Source of the DNA: Clostridia bacterium
Lineage (GTDB): Bacteria > Bacillota > Clostridia > Oscillospirales > Acutalibacteraceae
Reading direction: 5' to 3'
Assembly (NCBI GenBank): GCA_017410195.1
Contig: JAFQRF010000006.1
Span: forward strand, 1 to 64,000
DNA length: 64,000 bases
Below the pieces are notes generated by a model. The model ran no database searches. It was given only the letters and a program-made list of their open reading frames with translations, and was not told the DNA's origin. The position numbers and the translations under genes were made by a program. Below are positions 1-9,123 of this stretch, one piece after another (position 1 is the stretch's first letter; the number at the start of each line of letters is the position of its first letter).

Positions 1-1
1 A

Positions 2-925
2 AACGTTTATCTTCAGAACAGCGAATATAAAATCGGTGTCAATCTTCTCTGGGGTGGCGCACTGGATTACCTTGAAGACTTGGATTCCGACGTGCAGGCG
101 GTTATGGTTGACGGCTTAACCAAGGTTGATTCGGATGCTTCGGAGAGATACGGTGTAAAATCCGTCAACAATAACGTTAATCTCATCAACCGTCACGATA
201 CGGGCAGACTTGTTCAGCAATCCTACTACGGCACCTTTGATTGCGATGCTTATCAGAGTGCCATGTACGGCGAACACAAGTGGAATTATAACCCCGTGCA
301 GGGCGGCAATCAGTATAACGAGAGCAGCAAAATAGTTGACCTTGTTGTGGGCGATGACTATATCTATATCAAGTGCAGACCCCTTGACTGGGCAAAGCCT
401 GCGACGGATATGAGCCCTTCGTATATGGAGGCAACCTACAGTATCTGCGACGGTGCCGTTGAGATAGCCTGCAGATTCGTTGATTTTTCGGGTTATCCCG
501 AATATTACACAACTCAGGAGCTTCCCGCCTTTTACTGCATAGAGCCCTTCAACAGATTCGTTTATTATGGCGGCGATGCACCCTGGACGGGAGATAAAAA
601 TTACTCATATCAGAACGAACTCATTTTCTGGCCCGATGCAGGCTACCCCAATTTTCAGTCAACGGAAAAATGGTCGGCATTTATCGGCGAGTTTGACGAC
701 AGCTTCGGAATCGGTATTTACACTCCTCACCACGGAAATTTCCTTGCCGGAGTCCTGGCCAGGGAAACTACCACATATAAAGACCCGTCCGTAGCACCGC
801 AAACGTCATATATTGCGGCTGTTAAGCATAACACTTTCCGAAGCTTCGTTCCGAGCGAATACAATTACTATATCGCAACAGGTACGGTTGACGAAATGCG
901 TGAAAGCTTTGATAACCTGAGGTGA
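2..925 (+). CDS. Unrecognised protein, C-terminal part (5' truncated)
   Basis: The reading frame is open from base 2, so the gene begins upstream of the window and only about 307 C-terminal residues are seen. The visible part is rich in Tyr, Trp and Asn and has the alternating hydrophobic pattern of a beta-sandwich; it contains the stretches GVNLLWGGALDYLED and LINRHDTGRLVQQSYYGT. I do not recognise the family with confidence. The stop lies 5 bases before the ATG of the secreted esterase-like gene, so the two are co-transcribed and probably act on the same extracellular or imported glycan. A role as a carbohydrate-active or carbohydrate-binding protein is inferred from this neighbour and from aromatic content only. 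A signal peptide cannot be judged because the N-terminus is missing. Confidence 0.8.
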   Translation, partial: NVYLQNSEYKIGVNLLWGGALDYLEDLDSDVQAVMVDGLTKVDSDASERYGVKSVNNNVNLINRHDTGRLVQQSYYGTFDCDAYQSAMYGEHKWNYNPVQGGNQYNESSKIVDLVVGDDYIYIKCRPLDWAKPATDMSPSYMEATYSICDGAVEIACRFVDFSGYPEYYTTQELPAFYCIEPFNRFVYYGGDAPWTGDKNYSYQNELIFWPDAGYPNFQSTEKWSAFIGEFDDSFGIGIYTPHHGNFLAGVLARETTTYKDPSVAPQTSYIAAVKHNTFRSFVPSEYNYYIATGTVDEMRESFDNLR

Positions 926-930
926 TAAAA

Positions 931-3135
931 ATGAAAAAAATACTTTCTCTTTTTCTTGCTTTTTTGTTTGCGGTCGGAGGCGTGAGTATGGCTTATGCAG
1001 AGGAAACGGATGCAAAACTCTATGGCACCTACGGCGACGGTATGCTTTTTCAGCAGAATAAGGATGCTGTTTTTGCAGGTACGGCATCTGCAGGCTCAAA
1101 AATAACCGTTGAAATGTATAGCGCGGCAGGTGAGCTTGTTGCAAGCGGAAACTCAACAGCCCTGCCTGACGGCACCTTCACCGTATCGTTCCTTGCTCCC
1201 GCAGGCGGCTACGAAGAATACAAAGTGATTCTCAAAGAAAATTCCGCCGAATTTGAACAGCTTGATAACATAGTTTTCGGTGAACTGTGGCTTGCAAGCG
1301 GTCAGAGCAATATGCAGTATCCCCTTGCTCAGGCAAAGGGCGGTGCGGATATGTTCAAAAATTCGCAGAAGCTGAGCAAATGGCTCCGTGTTCTGCATAT
1401 GCCTGTTTATTGCAACAACAACGAGAACGATACTTTTGTTGATCCTCAGCAGGATGCTGTCGGCGCAGTATGGACTACGGGTGAGAATGGTCACATTTAC
1501 AACATGAGTGCCGTTGCCTATTATTTTGCGGCGAAGATGATGGAAGAGCTTGATATGCCCGTAGGCATACTCAATGCTTCGCTTGGCGGCTCTGCAATTG
1601 CAAGCTGGCTTTCAAGAGATGCCATTGACGGTGACAGCAAGGTCAAAAATCATCTTATCTCCACCGATAAATACATAGAAAAATCGGATTGGGAAAAGGC
1701 AACCCCCAGCATTTACCAGGATATGACCTCCAACTATAACCACAAGATTCATCCGCTCAGAAATTTCAGACCCTCGGGTATGATATGGTATCAGGGCGAA
1801 ACCGACCTGATGATCGAATGCACAGAGGAGGGCTATGCGGATTTCTATGATCTGATGCAGCGTTCATATTCGGAGCTTTTCGGCTATAAAAACGAGCGTA
1901 TGCCATTTATTTGCACGCAGATTGCATCCTTTCTTTACTCCGACGACGGTCTGAATATGCTGGACTGGAATATCAATTACTGTAATATTCAGGCGGCACA
2001 ACCCGAATCGAGGGCAACCGTAACGATTTATGACGTACCCCTCACGTTTCTGCCCGAAGCAGGGTCAATCCACCCCGAATGCAAGCAGGAAATAGGCGAG
2101 AGAATGGCGTTTGCTGCAAAGGGTCTTGTTTACGGCGGCGATAATGATTACACAGCCGCGACCGTTGAAAAAACTGAAATCCGTGACGGTGCAGTTTACG
2201 TTACGTTCAGAAACGAAGGTGACGGGCTTGTTTGCGGCGGCAATGAGCTTCACGGCTTTGCGGTTTGCGGTGCAGACGGTATTTATGTCCAAGCGAATGC
2301 TGAAATCGTTTCGGCTGATACGGTAAAGGTGTGGAGCGATGATGTGACCTCACCAGTATCCGCAAGCTATGCATACTGCGTGAGCAATATGCGTTCCAAT
2401 CTTTACGCAACGGCAGACGGCAAGCTTGCTTTGCCCGTAAGTCAGTTTGTAACTGACAAATGCGTGGGCACTCATTATTGGTTTGACAGACCGTGGACGG
2501 ACTGCAACGATGAGCTTACCTGGCACGTTATGAACGAAATGGAGGCCAACAGAAATTACTCTTCCTGGTCGTCAGAGGGTGCGCAAATCACCTTTGCAAA
2601 CGGTGTTATGAACTTAAATGGCGGCACGGAATTTACCCTCAGCCCTGCACTTAATTATAAATCGGGCAAAAAATTTGAAGATACAGACAATGATTATTCC
2701 GATTACGGTAAGATGAGCTTTTTTGTGCGCAACAATGGCGGCGCAGACGTTGAATTGAGCGAAATAAGAATTTATAAAGATTCACTTGTATGGTATTCGC
2801 CTGCAGTTAACGGTACAAAGGGCGTTGAGACAACAATTCTTGCCGACGGTCAGTGGCATCTTATAACCGTTGACCTTAACAGACTTTATCTTTTCGGCAA
2901 TGAGGGCGGAGCAGGCAGACCCTGCGGCAAGCTCAATAAGGTTGAGGAAATACGCTTTGCCTTTGCAAGCGAAAACAATGCCGATATCAGCATTGACAGC
3001 ATCCGTTTTGCGCCCGATACTTCGGACGGTAAGACGCAGTTTGACCCCGATATTAATACCGCAGATACAATAATCGAAAAAATCTCTGCCATATTCATAA
3101 AAACTATCGGCGCAATCATATCACTTTTCAGATAA
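931..3135 (+). CDS. Secreted sialate O-acetylesterase-like (SASA family) protein
   Basis: About 734 residues. The first 25 residues form a signal peptide (MKKILSLFLAFLFAVGG, cleavage after AYAEE region). The SGNH/SASA esterase signature follows: GQSNM carrying the nucleophile Ser, the SLGGSAIASWLS block, MIWYQGETD, and a late IHP segment with the likely catalytic His. The family removes O-acetyl groups from sialic acids or other sugars. After about residue 520 comes a beta-sandwich region resembling a carbohydrate-binding module, and the protein ends in a short hydrophobic tail (about residues 710-734). The ATG at 931 was chosen over the GTG at 922 because GAGGTG at 919-924 is a good ribosome site for it and the signal peptide then starts correctly. 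It follows the upstream gene by 5 bases. The exact acyl substrate is not shown by sequence. Confidence 0.85.
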   Translation: MKKILSLFLAFLFAVGGVSMAYAEETDAKLYGTYGDGMLFQQNKDAVFAGTASAGSKITVEMYSAAGELVASGNSTALPDGTFTVSFLAPAGGYEEYKVILKENSAEFEQLDNIVFGELWLASGQSNMQYPLAQAKGGADMFKNSQKLSKWLRVLHMPVYCNNNENDTFVDPQQDAVGAVWTTGENGHIYNMSAVAYYFAAKMMEELDMPVGILNASLGGSAIASWLSRDAIDGDSKVKNHLISTDKYIEKSDWEKATPSIYQDMTSNYNHKIHPLRNFRPSGMIWYQGETDLMIECTEEGYADFYDLMQRSYSELFGYKNERMPFICTQIASFLYSDDGLNMLDWNINYCNIQAAQPESRATVTIYDVPLTFLPEAGSIHPECKQEIGERMAFAAKGLVYGGDNDYTAATVEKTEIRDGAVYVTFRNEGDGLVCGGNELHGFAVCGADGIYVQANAEIVSADTVKVWSDDVTSPVSASYAYCVSNMRSNLYATADGKLALPVSQFVTDKCVGTHYWFDRPWTDCNDELTWHVMNEMEANRNYSSWSSEGAQITFANGVMNLNGGTEFTLSPALNYKSGKKFEDTDNDYSDYGKMSFFVRNNGGADVELSEIRIYKDSLVWYSPAVNGTKGVETTILADGQWHLITVDLNRLYLFGNEGGAGRPCGKLNKVEEIRFAFASENNADISIDSIRFAPDTSDGKTQFDPDINTADTIIEKISAIFIKTIGAIISLFR

Positions 3136-3175
3136 AAACAACGGCTGCTTCGTGTGTGAAGCAGCCGTTGTTTTT
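3134..3175. terminator. Bidirectional intrinsic terminator
   Basis: A perfect hairpin with arms AACGGCTGCTTC and GAAGCAGCCGTT is preceded by an A-run and followed by TTTTT, so it can end transcription of both convergent genes, the esterase on the plus strand and the transporter on the minus strand. Confidence 0.9.
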
Positions 3176-3186
3176 ATCTGCCATGT

Positions 3187-5607
3187 TTATTTCTTTATCT
3201 TCTTTGCTTTCTTTTCGGCTTTGAGTTTTTCGCCGTAAGCCTTTTCTTCTGCGGCTAAGCGGTCAGCTTCTGCCTTTGCATCTGCAACAGCTTTTTCGTG
3301 ACGGATTTTTGCTTCGTCATACATAGCGGCAATTTCATCAAATCTTGCATAGTTTTCGCTCTGCGTGATAAGCTTCTTTGCGCTGATGTAGGGCTTTGCG
3401 GCACGATTGAAAACAGAGTTGTCGTTAGTTGCTTTCTTGATATCTTTTTCTGTTTGCTTCTGTTCAGCTCTGATGCTCTTGACCTTCTGAGTGTAATCTG
3501 CAATTGCATCCTTGTCTTTTTCATCTCTTGCTCTGTAAAGCTTCTGATATGTTGCTTCAAGCTCCTCTGCAAGTCTGTCTTCTTTGTCAAAGAGCTCTTC
3601 AAAGATGCTTGCATCAAATTCCTTTATGCCGCCGGGGAAATACTTGCTTGCGGATTTCTTGGCATAAATGAAATCTCTTGCTTTTGAAATGGCTTCTTTT
3701 CTGTATTCCTTATCTTCCTTTGTACTCTTGGGAAGAGCTTTTGCTGCAGCAAGCTCGGATTTGTCAAAGCCGTAAATAGCTTCGTAGCCTGCGTTTACGG
3801 TCTTGCGAGCTTCCTGAAGCTGCATTTTGCCGTATGAAGTGTTAAAACGGTTCATTTCATCGGTAACGAATTTTGAAATTTCAATATTCTGATTGAATTG
3901 AACGGCATCCTTGTATGCTTTCTTTGCGGCTTTCTTTTCTTCTTTGGATGATGCCGCTTTTCTTGCAGCCTTGAATTCCTTGAGATTCTTGGGCTGAGCG
4001 TTTTCAAGCTCATTTGCTTCCCTGATGATTTCAATGGTTTCAACAAGGTCTTTGTCCTTGAGAATTCCGTTGCCGTAATCCTCGAAAAGGGCGCGGATTT
4101 TGAGAACCTTAATCATACCCTGCTGTTTGATTTCGGAAAGGTCATAGAAGAAGTACGGAATGACGTTCATAAATGCGCCGAGAACGGATACTGCGATAAG
4201 AACGCCGAAAATGCTTATGAATGTTTCTTTATGGTAAAGAACATTATATACGTTTGTCGGGTCATTAAGCTCACCTTCCTGAGCAATAATTTCGGGAAGA
4301 AGCTCGGCAAGCTTCTTTTCATTGAAGCCGACCTTTTCATAAATTGCGGGAAGAACAGAGCTTGTTATCATTGTGATAACGCTGCCGATAAGACCGACGG
4401 CGGCAAACATACCGTCGATTCTTTCTCCGGTGATGTACTGCTGATAGTCACGGATATCGCCGTTGAGGCTGGGAGTGAGGATATGCGCAAATGAGCCGAC
4501 AAGTGCGTTGAACCAAAGGCATATCATAACAAGCCATATCATTATATCGATGCTGGCGTGCTTTACAACGGGATAAATAAGAGCGATGAATAAAATGTTG
4601 AGGAAGTTTGTGAGAATAAGTGTATTTTTCTTGCCTAATTTCTTGATTGAAAGAGGTGCAAGAAGCATACCCCAGAGAGATGCGTTGCCGTAAATTGTAA
4701 CGATAAGCGAATATTCGCCGCCCGTGCAGGCGTGCTGATATGAATAAAGCCAGTTGAGAATGCTTCCGTAGGCGCCTTCAAGGAAGCCGAGCCAGCCTGC
4801 GAGGGAAATAACCCAAAAGTATTTGTTTTTTGCAACCGCACGGAGAGCATCAATGAACTTAATCTGAACAACGTGTGTTTTTGCCTGAACGATTTTTTCT
4901 TCCGTATTGACATAAACAATAACGCTGAGAAGGAAACCGAGAATAAGGATGGGTGGCCAGATGTATCTGTATATTCTGATATCATTCAACTGATTTGTTC
5001 CGAAAATTGCCTGTGCGAGAAGGGGAATGATTGCGTTGGTTATTGTGGGAGCAAGAGAATCAGTAACCGATTTGATTGAAGATACGTTTGCTCTCTCCTG
5101 AGTGTTAGGCGAAAGAACAACTATATAGTTGTCGTATGCATCGTAAAGGAAATTATAGAAGAACTGGAATCCGATGTTGAAAAGAAGAACAACAGCGCAT
5201 TTCATCGCCTGACTGCCCATTTTTTCATAAGGCATCCAGAAATATCCTATTGCAAGAATAACAGTAGGCAGACCCATTGTAAGAATATACGGTCTGTATT
5301 TACCTTTTCTGTTTCGGGCATTATCGATTATGTATGCTCTGAACATTGTCAGCGGGAAGCTGATAATAACCGCAAGAATGTATATGAAATACATGTTCAT
5401 GGGTTCGATGCCGATTGTGTTTCCGACGAAAACGTTGGTTGCCGAGAGCAATACTGCGGATATGCAGGTGATGATAAATTTAACACCGATGCCGCCGCCC
5501 GAAAGAGAAGCAATTTCCTTGAAATTCATGTACTTTCCGAGCGGTGGAGTTTTCCAATAGGTTTTAACCTTTGAAACTCCCTCTTTGACTTGTGCGACCA
5601 AATTCAT
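3187..5607 (-). CDS. GPH/MFS-type sugar transporter with long coiled-coil tail
   Basis: 806 residues. Residues 1-490 look like a 12-helix glycoside-pentoside-hexuronide:cation symporter (MelB-type): many hydrophobic segments, the loop FRAYIIDNARNRKGKYRPY and LYDAYDNYIVVLSPNTQERA. Such proteins import sugars or glycosides with Na+ or H+. Residues from about 495 to 806 are a strongly charged Lys/Glu/Ala-rich helical region that the usual 450-500 residue family lacks and that should lie in the cytoplasm. The start is supported by AGGAGG 9 bases upstream on the minus strand. It is divergent from the FGGY kinase at 5791, which suggests the imported sugar is the kinase substrate. The tail is not like the IIA domain found on some GPH symporters; its role is unknown. 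Confidence 0.85.
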   Translation of the reverse strand: MNLVAQVKEGVSKVKTYWKTPPLGKYMNFKEIASLSGGGIGVKFIITCISAVLLSATNVFVGNTIGIEPMNMYFIYILAVIISFPLTMFRAYIIDNARNRKGKYRPYILTMGLPTVILAIGYFWMPYEKMGSQAMKCAVVLLFNIGFQFFYNFLYDAYDNYIVVLSPNTQERANVSSIKSVTDSLAPTITNAIIPLLAQAIFGTNQLNDIRIYRYIWPPILILGFLLSVIVYVNTEEKIVQAKTHVVQIKFIDALRAVAKNKYFWVISLAGWLGFLEGAYGSILNWLYSYQHACTGGEYSLIVTIYGNASLWGMLLAPLSIKKLGKKNTLILTNFLNILFIALIYPVVKHASIDIMIWLVMICLWFNALVGSFAHILTPSLNGDIRDYQQYITGERIDGMFAAVGLIGSVITMITSSVLPAIYEKVGFNEKKLAELLPEIIAQEGELNDPTNVYNVLYHKETFISIFGVLIAVSVLGAFMNVIPYFFYDLSEIKQQGMIKVLKIRALFEDYGNGILKDKDLVETIEIIREANELENAQPKNLKEFKAARKAASSKEEKKAAKKAYKDAVQFNQNIEISKFVTDEMNRFNTSYGKMQLQEARKTVNAGYEAIYGFDKSELAAAKALPKSTKEDKEYRKEAISKARDFIYAKKSASKYFPGGIKEFDASIFEELFDKEDRLAEELEATYQKLYRARDEKDKDAIADYTQKVKSIRAEQKQTEKDIKKATNDNSVFNRAAKPYISAKKLITQSENYARFDEIAAMYDEAKIRHEKAVADAKAEADRLAAEEKAYGEKLKAEKKAKKIKK

Positions 5608-5638
5608 AGTCTTCCTCCTAATTGATAGTTATAAATTT

Positions 5639-5667
5639 ATTATAACAAATAAAATAAAGAAAAGCAA
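5639..5667 (-). promoter_or_regulatory. Promoter for the GPH transporter gene
   Basis: On the minus strand TTGCTT (5662-5667), 17 bases, then TATAAT (5639-5644) with an extended TG three bases before it. It lies 31 bases upstream of the ATG of the transporter gene. Confidence 0.6.
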
Positions 5668-5705
5668 CAACAAAGTACTAATTTTGCAAAAAAAGAAGCG
5701 GTTAC

Positions 5706-5734
5706 TTGACGGCAGGGGGATGTTTTGCTACAAT
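5706..5734 (+). promoter_or_regulatory. Sigma-A-type promoter for the FGGY kinase
   Basis: TTGACG (5706-5711), a 17-base spacer and TACAAT (5729-5734) closely match the vegetative consensus, 57 bases before the kinase ATG. It is back to back with the transporter promoter in the same 183-base gap, so a shared regulator could act on both. Confidence 0.75.
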
Positions 5735-5790
5735 AATATCGTAGAAATTTACGTTTTTTAACCAACAATAAAAACGGAGTGTGATTATTT

Positions 5791-7380
5791 ATGGAAAAAA
5801 TCAAGCTTGCAATCGAAGCGGGTCAGACCGCTCTCGGCATTGAATTCGGTTCAACAAGAATAAAGGCTGTTCTAATCGGCAAGAACCATGAGCCTCTTGC
5901 ATCAGGCAGCTTTGACTGGGAAAATACATATGACAACGGCGTGTGGACCTATCCTCTTGAGCAGGTCTGGGAAGGCCTCAGAGGTGCTTTCGGCGCTCTT
6001 AAAAAGAATGTTGCAGAAAAATACGGCGTGAAGCTCACAACCGTCGGCGCACTCGGCATCAGCGGCATGATGCACGGATATCTTGCTTTCGATAAGGATG
6101 GCAATCAGCTTGCACCGTTCAGAACATGGAGAAACACCATAACCGCAAAGGCGGCAGAGGAACTCAGCGCACTTTTTGATTTCAATATTCCCCAGAGATG
6201 GAGCATTGCTCACCTTTATCAGGCTATTCTCAACGGTGAAGAGCATGTCAAGGATGTTGATTTTATCGCAACGCTTGCAGCTTATGTTCATTGGAAGCTG
6301 ACGGGCAAAAAGGTTATCGGCGTCGGTGAGGCTTCGGGTATGTTCCCCATTGACAGCAACACCAATGACTATGATAAAAAAATGCTCGCTCAGTTTGATG
6401 AAAAAACAGCAGATAAAAACTTTTCATGGAACATTGAAGGTATTCTTCCCAAGATTCTCGTTGCAGGCGAAAACGCAGGCGTGCTGACCGAAGAAGGCGC
6501 ACTTCTTCTTGATCCCACGGGTGAATTCAAGGCGGGTGTTGTTCTTTGTCCTCCCGAAGGCGATGCAGGCACGGGCATGGTTGCAACCAATTCCGTTGCA
6601 GTCAGAACAGGCAACGTTTCCGCAGGTACATCAATATTCCTTATGGTTGTTCTTGAAAAGGCGCTTTCGAAGCTCTATCCCGAAATTGATATGGTAACAA
6701 CTCCGGCAGGCAAGCCCGTTGCAATGGTGCATTGCAACAACTGCTCGGGTGAAATTGATGCATGGGCAGGACTTTTCACCTCAATGTGCAAGTCGCTCGG
6801 CATGGATATCAGTATTTATAAGGTACTCGACAAGATGTTTGAATCCGCTCTTTCGGGTGATAAGGATTGCGGCGGTCTTGTTGCATATAACTATCTTTCA
6901 GGTGAGGTTATCACGGGTCTTGACAGCGGCAAGCCCATGTTCTTCAGAGGTCCCGACAGTAAGTTCAACCTCGAAAACTTCTCAAGAGTTCAGCTTTGCT
7001 CTGCGGCGGCTACTCTCAGCATCGGCATGGAAATTCTTGAGGATGAAGATGTCAAAGTTGACAGAATTCTCGGCCACGGCGGTTATTTCAAGGCTCCCGT
7101 TGCGGGTCAGAAGATAATGGGTGCGGCACTCAATGCTCCCGTATCCGTTATGAAAACCGCAGGCGAGGGCGGTCCCTGGGGTGTTGCGATTCTTGCGGAA
7201 TATATGGTCAGCAAGGCTGACGGCGAAACTCTTGATGCATACCTTGAAAACAAAGTGTTTGCGGGTCAGGAGTCAACCGAGGTTACTCCCGATGCGGACG
7301 ATATAGCAGGCTTTAAAGCATTTCTTGAGAACTACAAGAAGGGTCTTGCAGCTGAAAAGGCGGCTGTTGAGGCTTTCTGA
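5791..7380 (+). CDS. FGGY-family carbohydrate kinase
   Basis: 529 residues, normal for FGGY kinases (about 500-530). The N-terminal actin-like fold begins with [15 protein letters not shown] (phosphate-binding loop), followed by [14 protein letters not shown] and the substrate region APFRTWRN. The C-terminal domain has [20 protein letters not shown], equivalent to the ATP-binding segment near the end of xylulokinase and ribulokinase. The enzyme phosphorylates a sugar or ketose with ATP in the cytoplasm. The precise sugar cannot be read from sequence; the divergent GPH transporter may supply it. The start has GGAG about 12 bases upstream and the N-terminal residues match the family start. No terminator of its own is evident before the next promoter at 7422. 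Confidence 0.9.
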   Translation: MEKIKLAIEAGQTALGIEFGSTRIKAVLIGKNHEPLASGSFDWENTYDNGVWTYPLEQVWEGLRGAFGALKKNVAEKYGVKLTTVGALGISGMMHGYLAFDKDGNQLAPFRTWRNTITAKAAEELSALFDFNIPQRWSIAHLYQAILNGEEHVKDVDFIATLAAYVHWKLTGKKVIGVGEASGMFPIDSNTNDYDKKMLAQFDEKTADKNFSWNIEGILPKILVAGENAGVLTEEGALLLDPTGEFKAGVVLCPPEGDAGTGMVATNSVAVRTGNVSAGTSIFLMVVLEKALSKLYPEIDMVTTPAGKPVAMVHCNNCSGEIDAWAGLFTSMCKSLGMDISIYKVLDKMFESALSGDKDCGGLVAYNYLSGEVITGLDSGKPMFFRGPDSKFNLENFSRVQLCSAAATLSIGMEILEDEDVKVDRILGHGGYFKAPVAGQKIMGAALNAPVSVMKTAGEGGPWGVAILAEYMVSKADGETLDAYLENKVFAGQESTEVTPDADDIAGFKAFLENYKKGLAAEKAAVEAF

Positions 7381-7421
7381 GATTACAAAAAACCGATTTT
7401 GTCACAATATCATTCAAATTG

Positions 7422-7450
7422 TTGACATTTGCATAATATAGGTGTATAAT
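7422..7450 (+). promoter_or_regulatory. Strong promoter of the transporter leader
   Basis: TTGACA (7422-7427), a 17-base spacer and TATAAT (7445-7450): perfect consensus hexamers. Transcription should start near 7457, giving a leader of about 180 bases before the ion transporter ATG at 7641. Confidence 0.85.
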
Positions 7451-7456
7451 TCACAC

Positions 7457-7640
7457 GCATTCCAAAATAAGTGGTGGAGTCTGTCATAAAATGCAAAGGC
7501 ATTTTATTTGTTTCGGATTGTGATTGTGCTTTGGGTAAACCATGCCCATGGCTTATCTGAAATTAACGGCAGAATTCGCTTTTCGGCGGGTTCTGCTTTT
7601 TTGTGCGGACAAAGACACCCGTAAAACACAGGAGGAAAAA
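7457..7640 (+). promoter_or_regulatory. Structured 5' leader, riboswitch candidate of unknown class
   Basis: The leader lies between a consensus promoter and the transporter ATG and holds several elements: a perfect 9-bp hairpin ATAAAATGC/GCATTTTAT (7486-7507, loop AAAG), a closing helix ATAAG (7467-7471) with CTTAT (7552-7556), a small GGG/CCC hairpin around 7533-7547, then a terminator hairpin at 7569-7602. An aptamer followed by a terminator in front of a transporter gene is the typical layout of a transcription-attenuating riboswitch. I cannot match it from memory to a named class. The gene's family (Na+/H+ or anion permease) makes an ion-sensing class such as the Na+ (DUF1646) or Li+ (nhaA) motifs worth testing. 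The ATG at 7542 is in frame with the gene but has no ribosome site and runs through the hairpin. Confidence 0.6.
7569..7602 (+). terminator. Leader terminator (attenuator)
   Basis: GCAGAATTCGC (7569-7579) pairs with GCGGGTTCTGC (7586-7596), 11 bp with two G-T pairs and a TTTTCG loop, followed by six T. It lies upstream of the coding start, so it can act as a switch controlling readthrough into the transporter gene. Confidence 0.85.
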
Positions 7641-9014
7641 ATGAGTCCCATTACCGTTACAGCACTTGTCATCTTTGCGCTTACTTATGTGTTAATGATG
7701 GCATTCCAAAAAATCAGACCTCATGTTACCGTTGCATCTGCGCTGATTTTCATAGCTCTCGGAGTTGTTTCTTCGGTTAATCCGACGTTTTTCGGCGAAG
7801 GCTTTTTTGCTCTCGGAGATTCAAGCTACAGCTACGGCTTTGCCGAAGCACTCGGCGAAATCGACTGGAACGTTATTATGATGATTGCAGGTACCATGGG
7901 TACGGTTTATCTGTTCATCGAATCCAAAATGCCTCAGCTTATGTCGGATATTCTTATTTCAAGGATGCCCAACGTCAAGTGGGCAGTTGTTGCAATGTCG
8001 CTTTTTGCAGGTATTGTTTCTGCGTTTGTTGATAACGTTGCAACCGTTCTTATGATTGCTCCAGTCGCTCTTGCTTTCTGCAAAAAGCTCGACATTTCGC
8101 CCGTTTCATCTATTATTTGCATTGCTGTTTCATCAAATCTTCAGGGTGCTGCAACCCTTGTCGGCGACACAACATCGATTCTTCTTGCAAAGCAGGCAAA
8201 TCTCGATTTCTCCGATTTCTTTGTTGATGACGGAAAGGTTGGTATGTTCTGGATTGTTGAAGCAGGTGCAATCGTGAGTGCACTTATTATTCTTTTTATG
8301 TTTAGAAAAGAAAAAGCTCCCATCAGCTTCAACAGCAGAACAAAGGTTGAGGATAAGTTCCCGACCTTCCTTCTTCTCGGTACGGTTATCGCTCTTATTG
8401 CTGTTTCGTTTATTCCTTATAAAGACGGTGCGGCTGAGGGTCAGTTCTATAAACCCGATATAACCAACGGAATAATTTGCATCGCATTTTTCCTTATCGG
8501 CGCAGTCCGTGAGCTTCTTATAAAGAAGAATACAGAAATCGTAAAGAACGCATTTAAAGAAATCGACTATTATACAATCGTGCTTCTTACCGCTCTTTTC
8601 GTTGTTATCGGCGGTGTAAAGAGTGCAGGCGTTATTGACGTTATCGGTTCTGCAATAGCAAGCCTCGGCTCGGGTTCGGTATTTATTGTTTATACGATTA
8701 TCGTCTGGATGTCCGTTATTCTTTCGGCGTTCATTGATAATATTCCTTATACGGCAACAATGCTTTCCATTGTTCCCGTTATCGCTATGGATATCGGCGT
8801 TGAACCCAAGCTTCTCTACTACGGACTTCTCTGCGGCGCAACTCTCGGCGGCAACCTCACACCCATTGGCGCAAGCGCAAATATTACCGGTATCGGCATT
8901 CTTCGCAAGGAAGGATATGAGGTCAAGAGTACAACATTTATGAAATACGGCGTACCCTTTACTCTTGCGGCGGTTATTACGGGCTATCTTCTTCTTTGGT
9001 TTATTTGGAAGTGA
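7641..9014 (+). CDS. ArsB/NhaD-type (SLC13-like) ion transporter
   Basis: 457 residues with about eleven to twelve hydrophobic helices. It has the two-repeat structure of the ion transporter superfamily: SAFVDNVATVLMIAP in the first half and SAFIDNIPYTATMLSIVP in the second, plus the re-entrant CGATLGGNLTPIGASANI. The family includes NhaD Na+/H+ antiporters, ArsB arsenite exporters and citrate/dicarboxylate transporters; the sequence alone does not separate these. The ATG at 7641 was chosen because AGGAGG stands 5-6 bases upstream; an earlier in-frame ATG at 7542 lies inside the attenuator leader. Expression is probably set by the leader structure. The gene stands alone between two terminators. 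Confidence 0.85.
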   Translation: MSPITVTALVIFALTYVLMMAFQKIRPHVTVASALIFIALGVVSSVNPTFFGEGFFALGDSSYSYGFAEALGEIDWNVIMMIAGTMGTVYLFIESKMPQLMSDILISRMPNVKWAVVAMSLFAGIVSAFVDNVATVLMIAPVALAFCKKLDISPVSSIICIAVSSNLQGAATLVGDTTSILLAKQANLDFSDFFVDDGKVGMFWIVEAGAIVSALIILFMFRKEKAPISFNSRTKVEDKFPTFLLLGTVIALIAVSFIPYKDGAAEGQFYKPDITNGIICIAFFLIGAVRELLIKKNTEIVKNAFKEIDYYTIVLLTALFVVIGGVKSAGVIDVIGSAIASLGSGSVFIVYTIIVWMSVILSAFIDNIPYTATMLSIVPVIAMDIGVEPKLLYYGLLCGATLGGNLTPIGASANITGIGILRKEGYEVKSTTFMKYGVPFTLAAVITGYLLLWFIWK

Positions 9015-9025
9015 TAAAACACAAG

Positions 9026-9057
9026 ACCTGCGTGCTGAAAAAGTACGCAGGTTTTTC
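9026..9057 (+). terminator. Intrinsic terminator of the ion transporter gene
   Basis: ACCTGCGTGCT (9026-9036) pairs with AGTACGCAGGT (9042-9052), 11 bp with one G-T pair and loop GAAAA, followed by TTTTC. Confidence 0.9.
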
Positions 9058-9067
9058 TTCTTTAATA

Positions 9068-9095
9068 TTGAATGTTGCGATATATATGATATAAT
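9068..9095 (+). promoter_or_regulatory. Promoter of the DUF4965/mannosidase operon
   Basis: TTGAAT (9068-9073), a 16-base spacer and TATAAT (9090-9095) with an extended TG at the right place, 29 bases before the ATG at 9124. Confidence 0.7.
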
Positions 9096-9123
9096 GTAAA
9101 AAAATCAGCAAAGGATGATAAAA

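Noticed and set aside
7542..7640. An upstream in-frame ATG that would extend the ion transporter by 33 residues.
   Set aside because: It lies in the attenuator leader with no ribosome site; the ATG at 7641 has AGGAGG.
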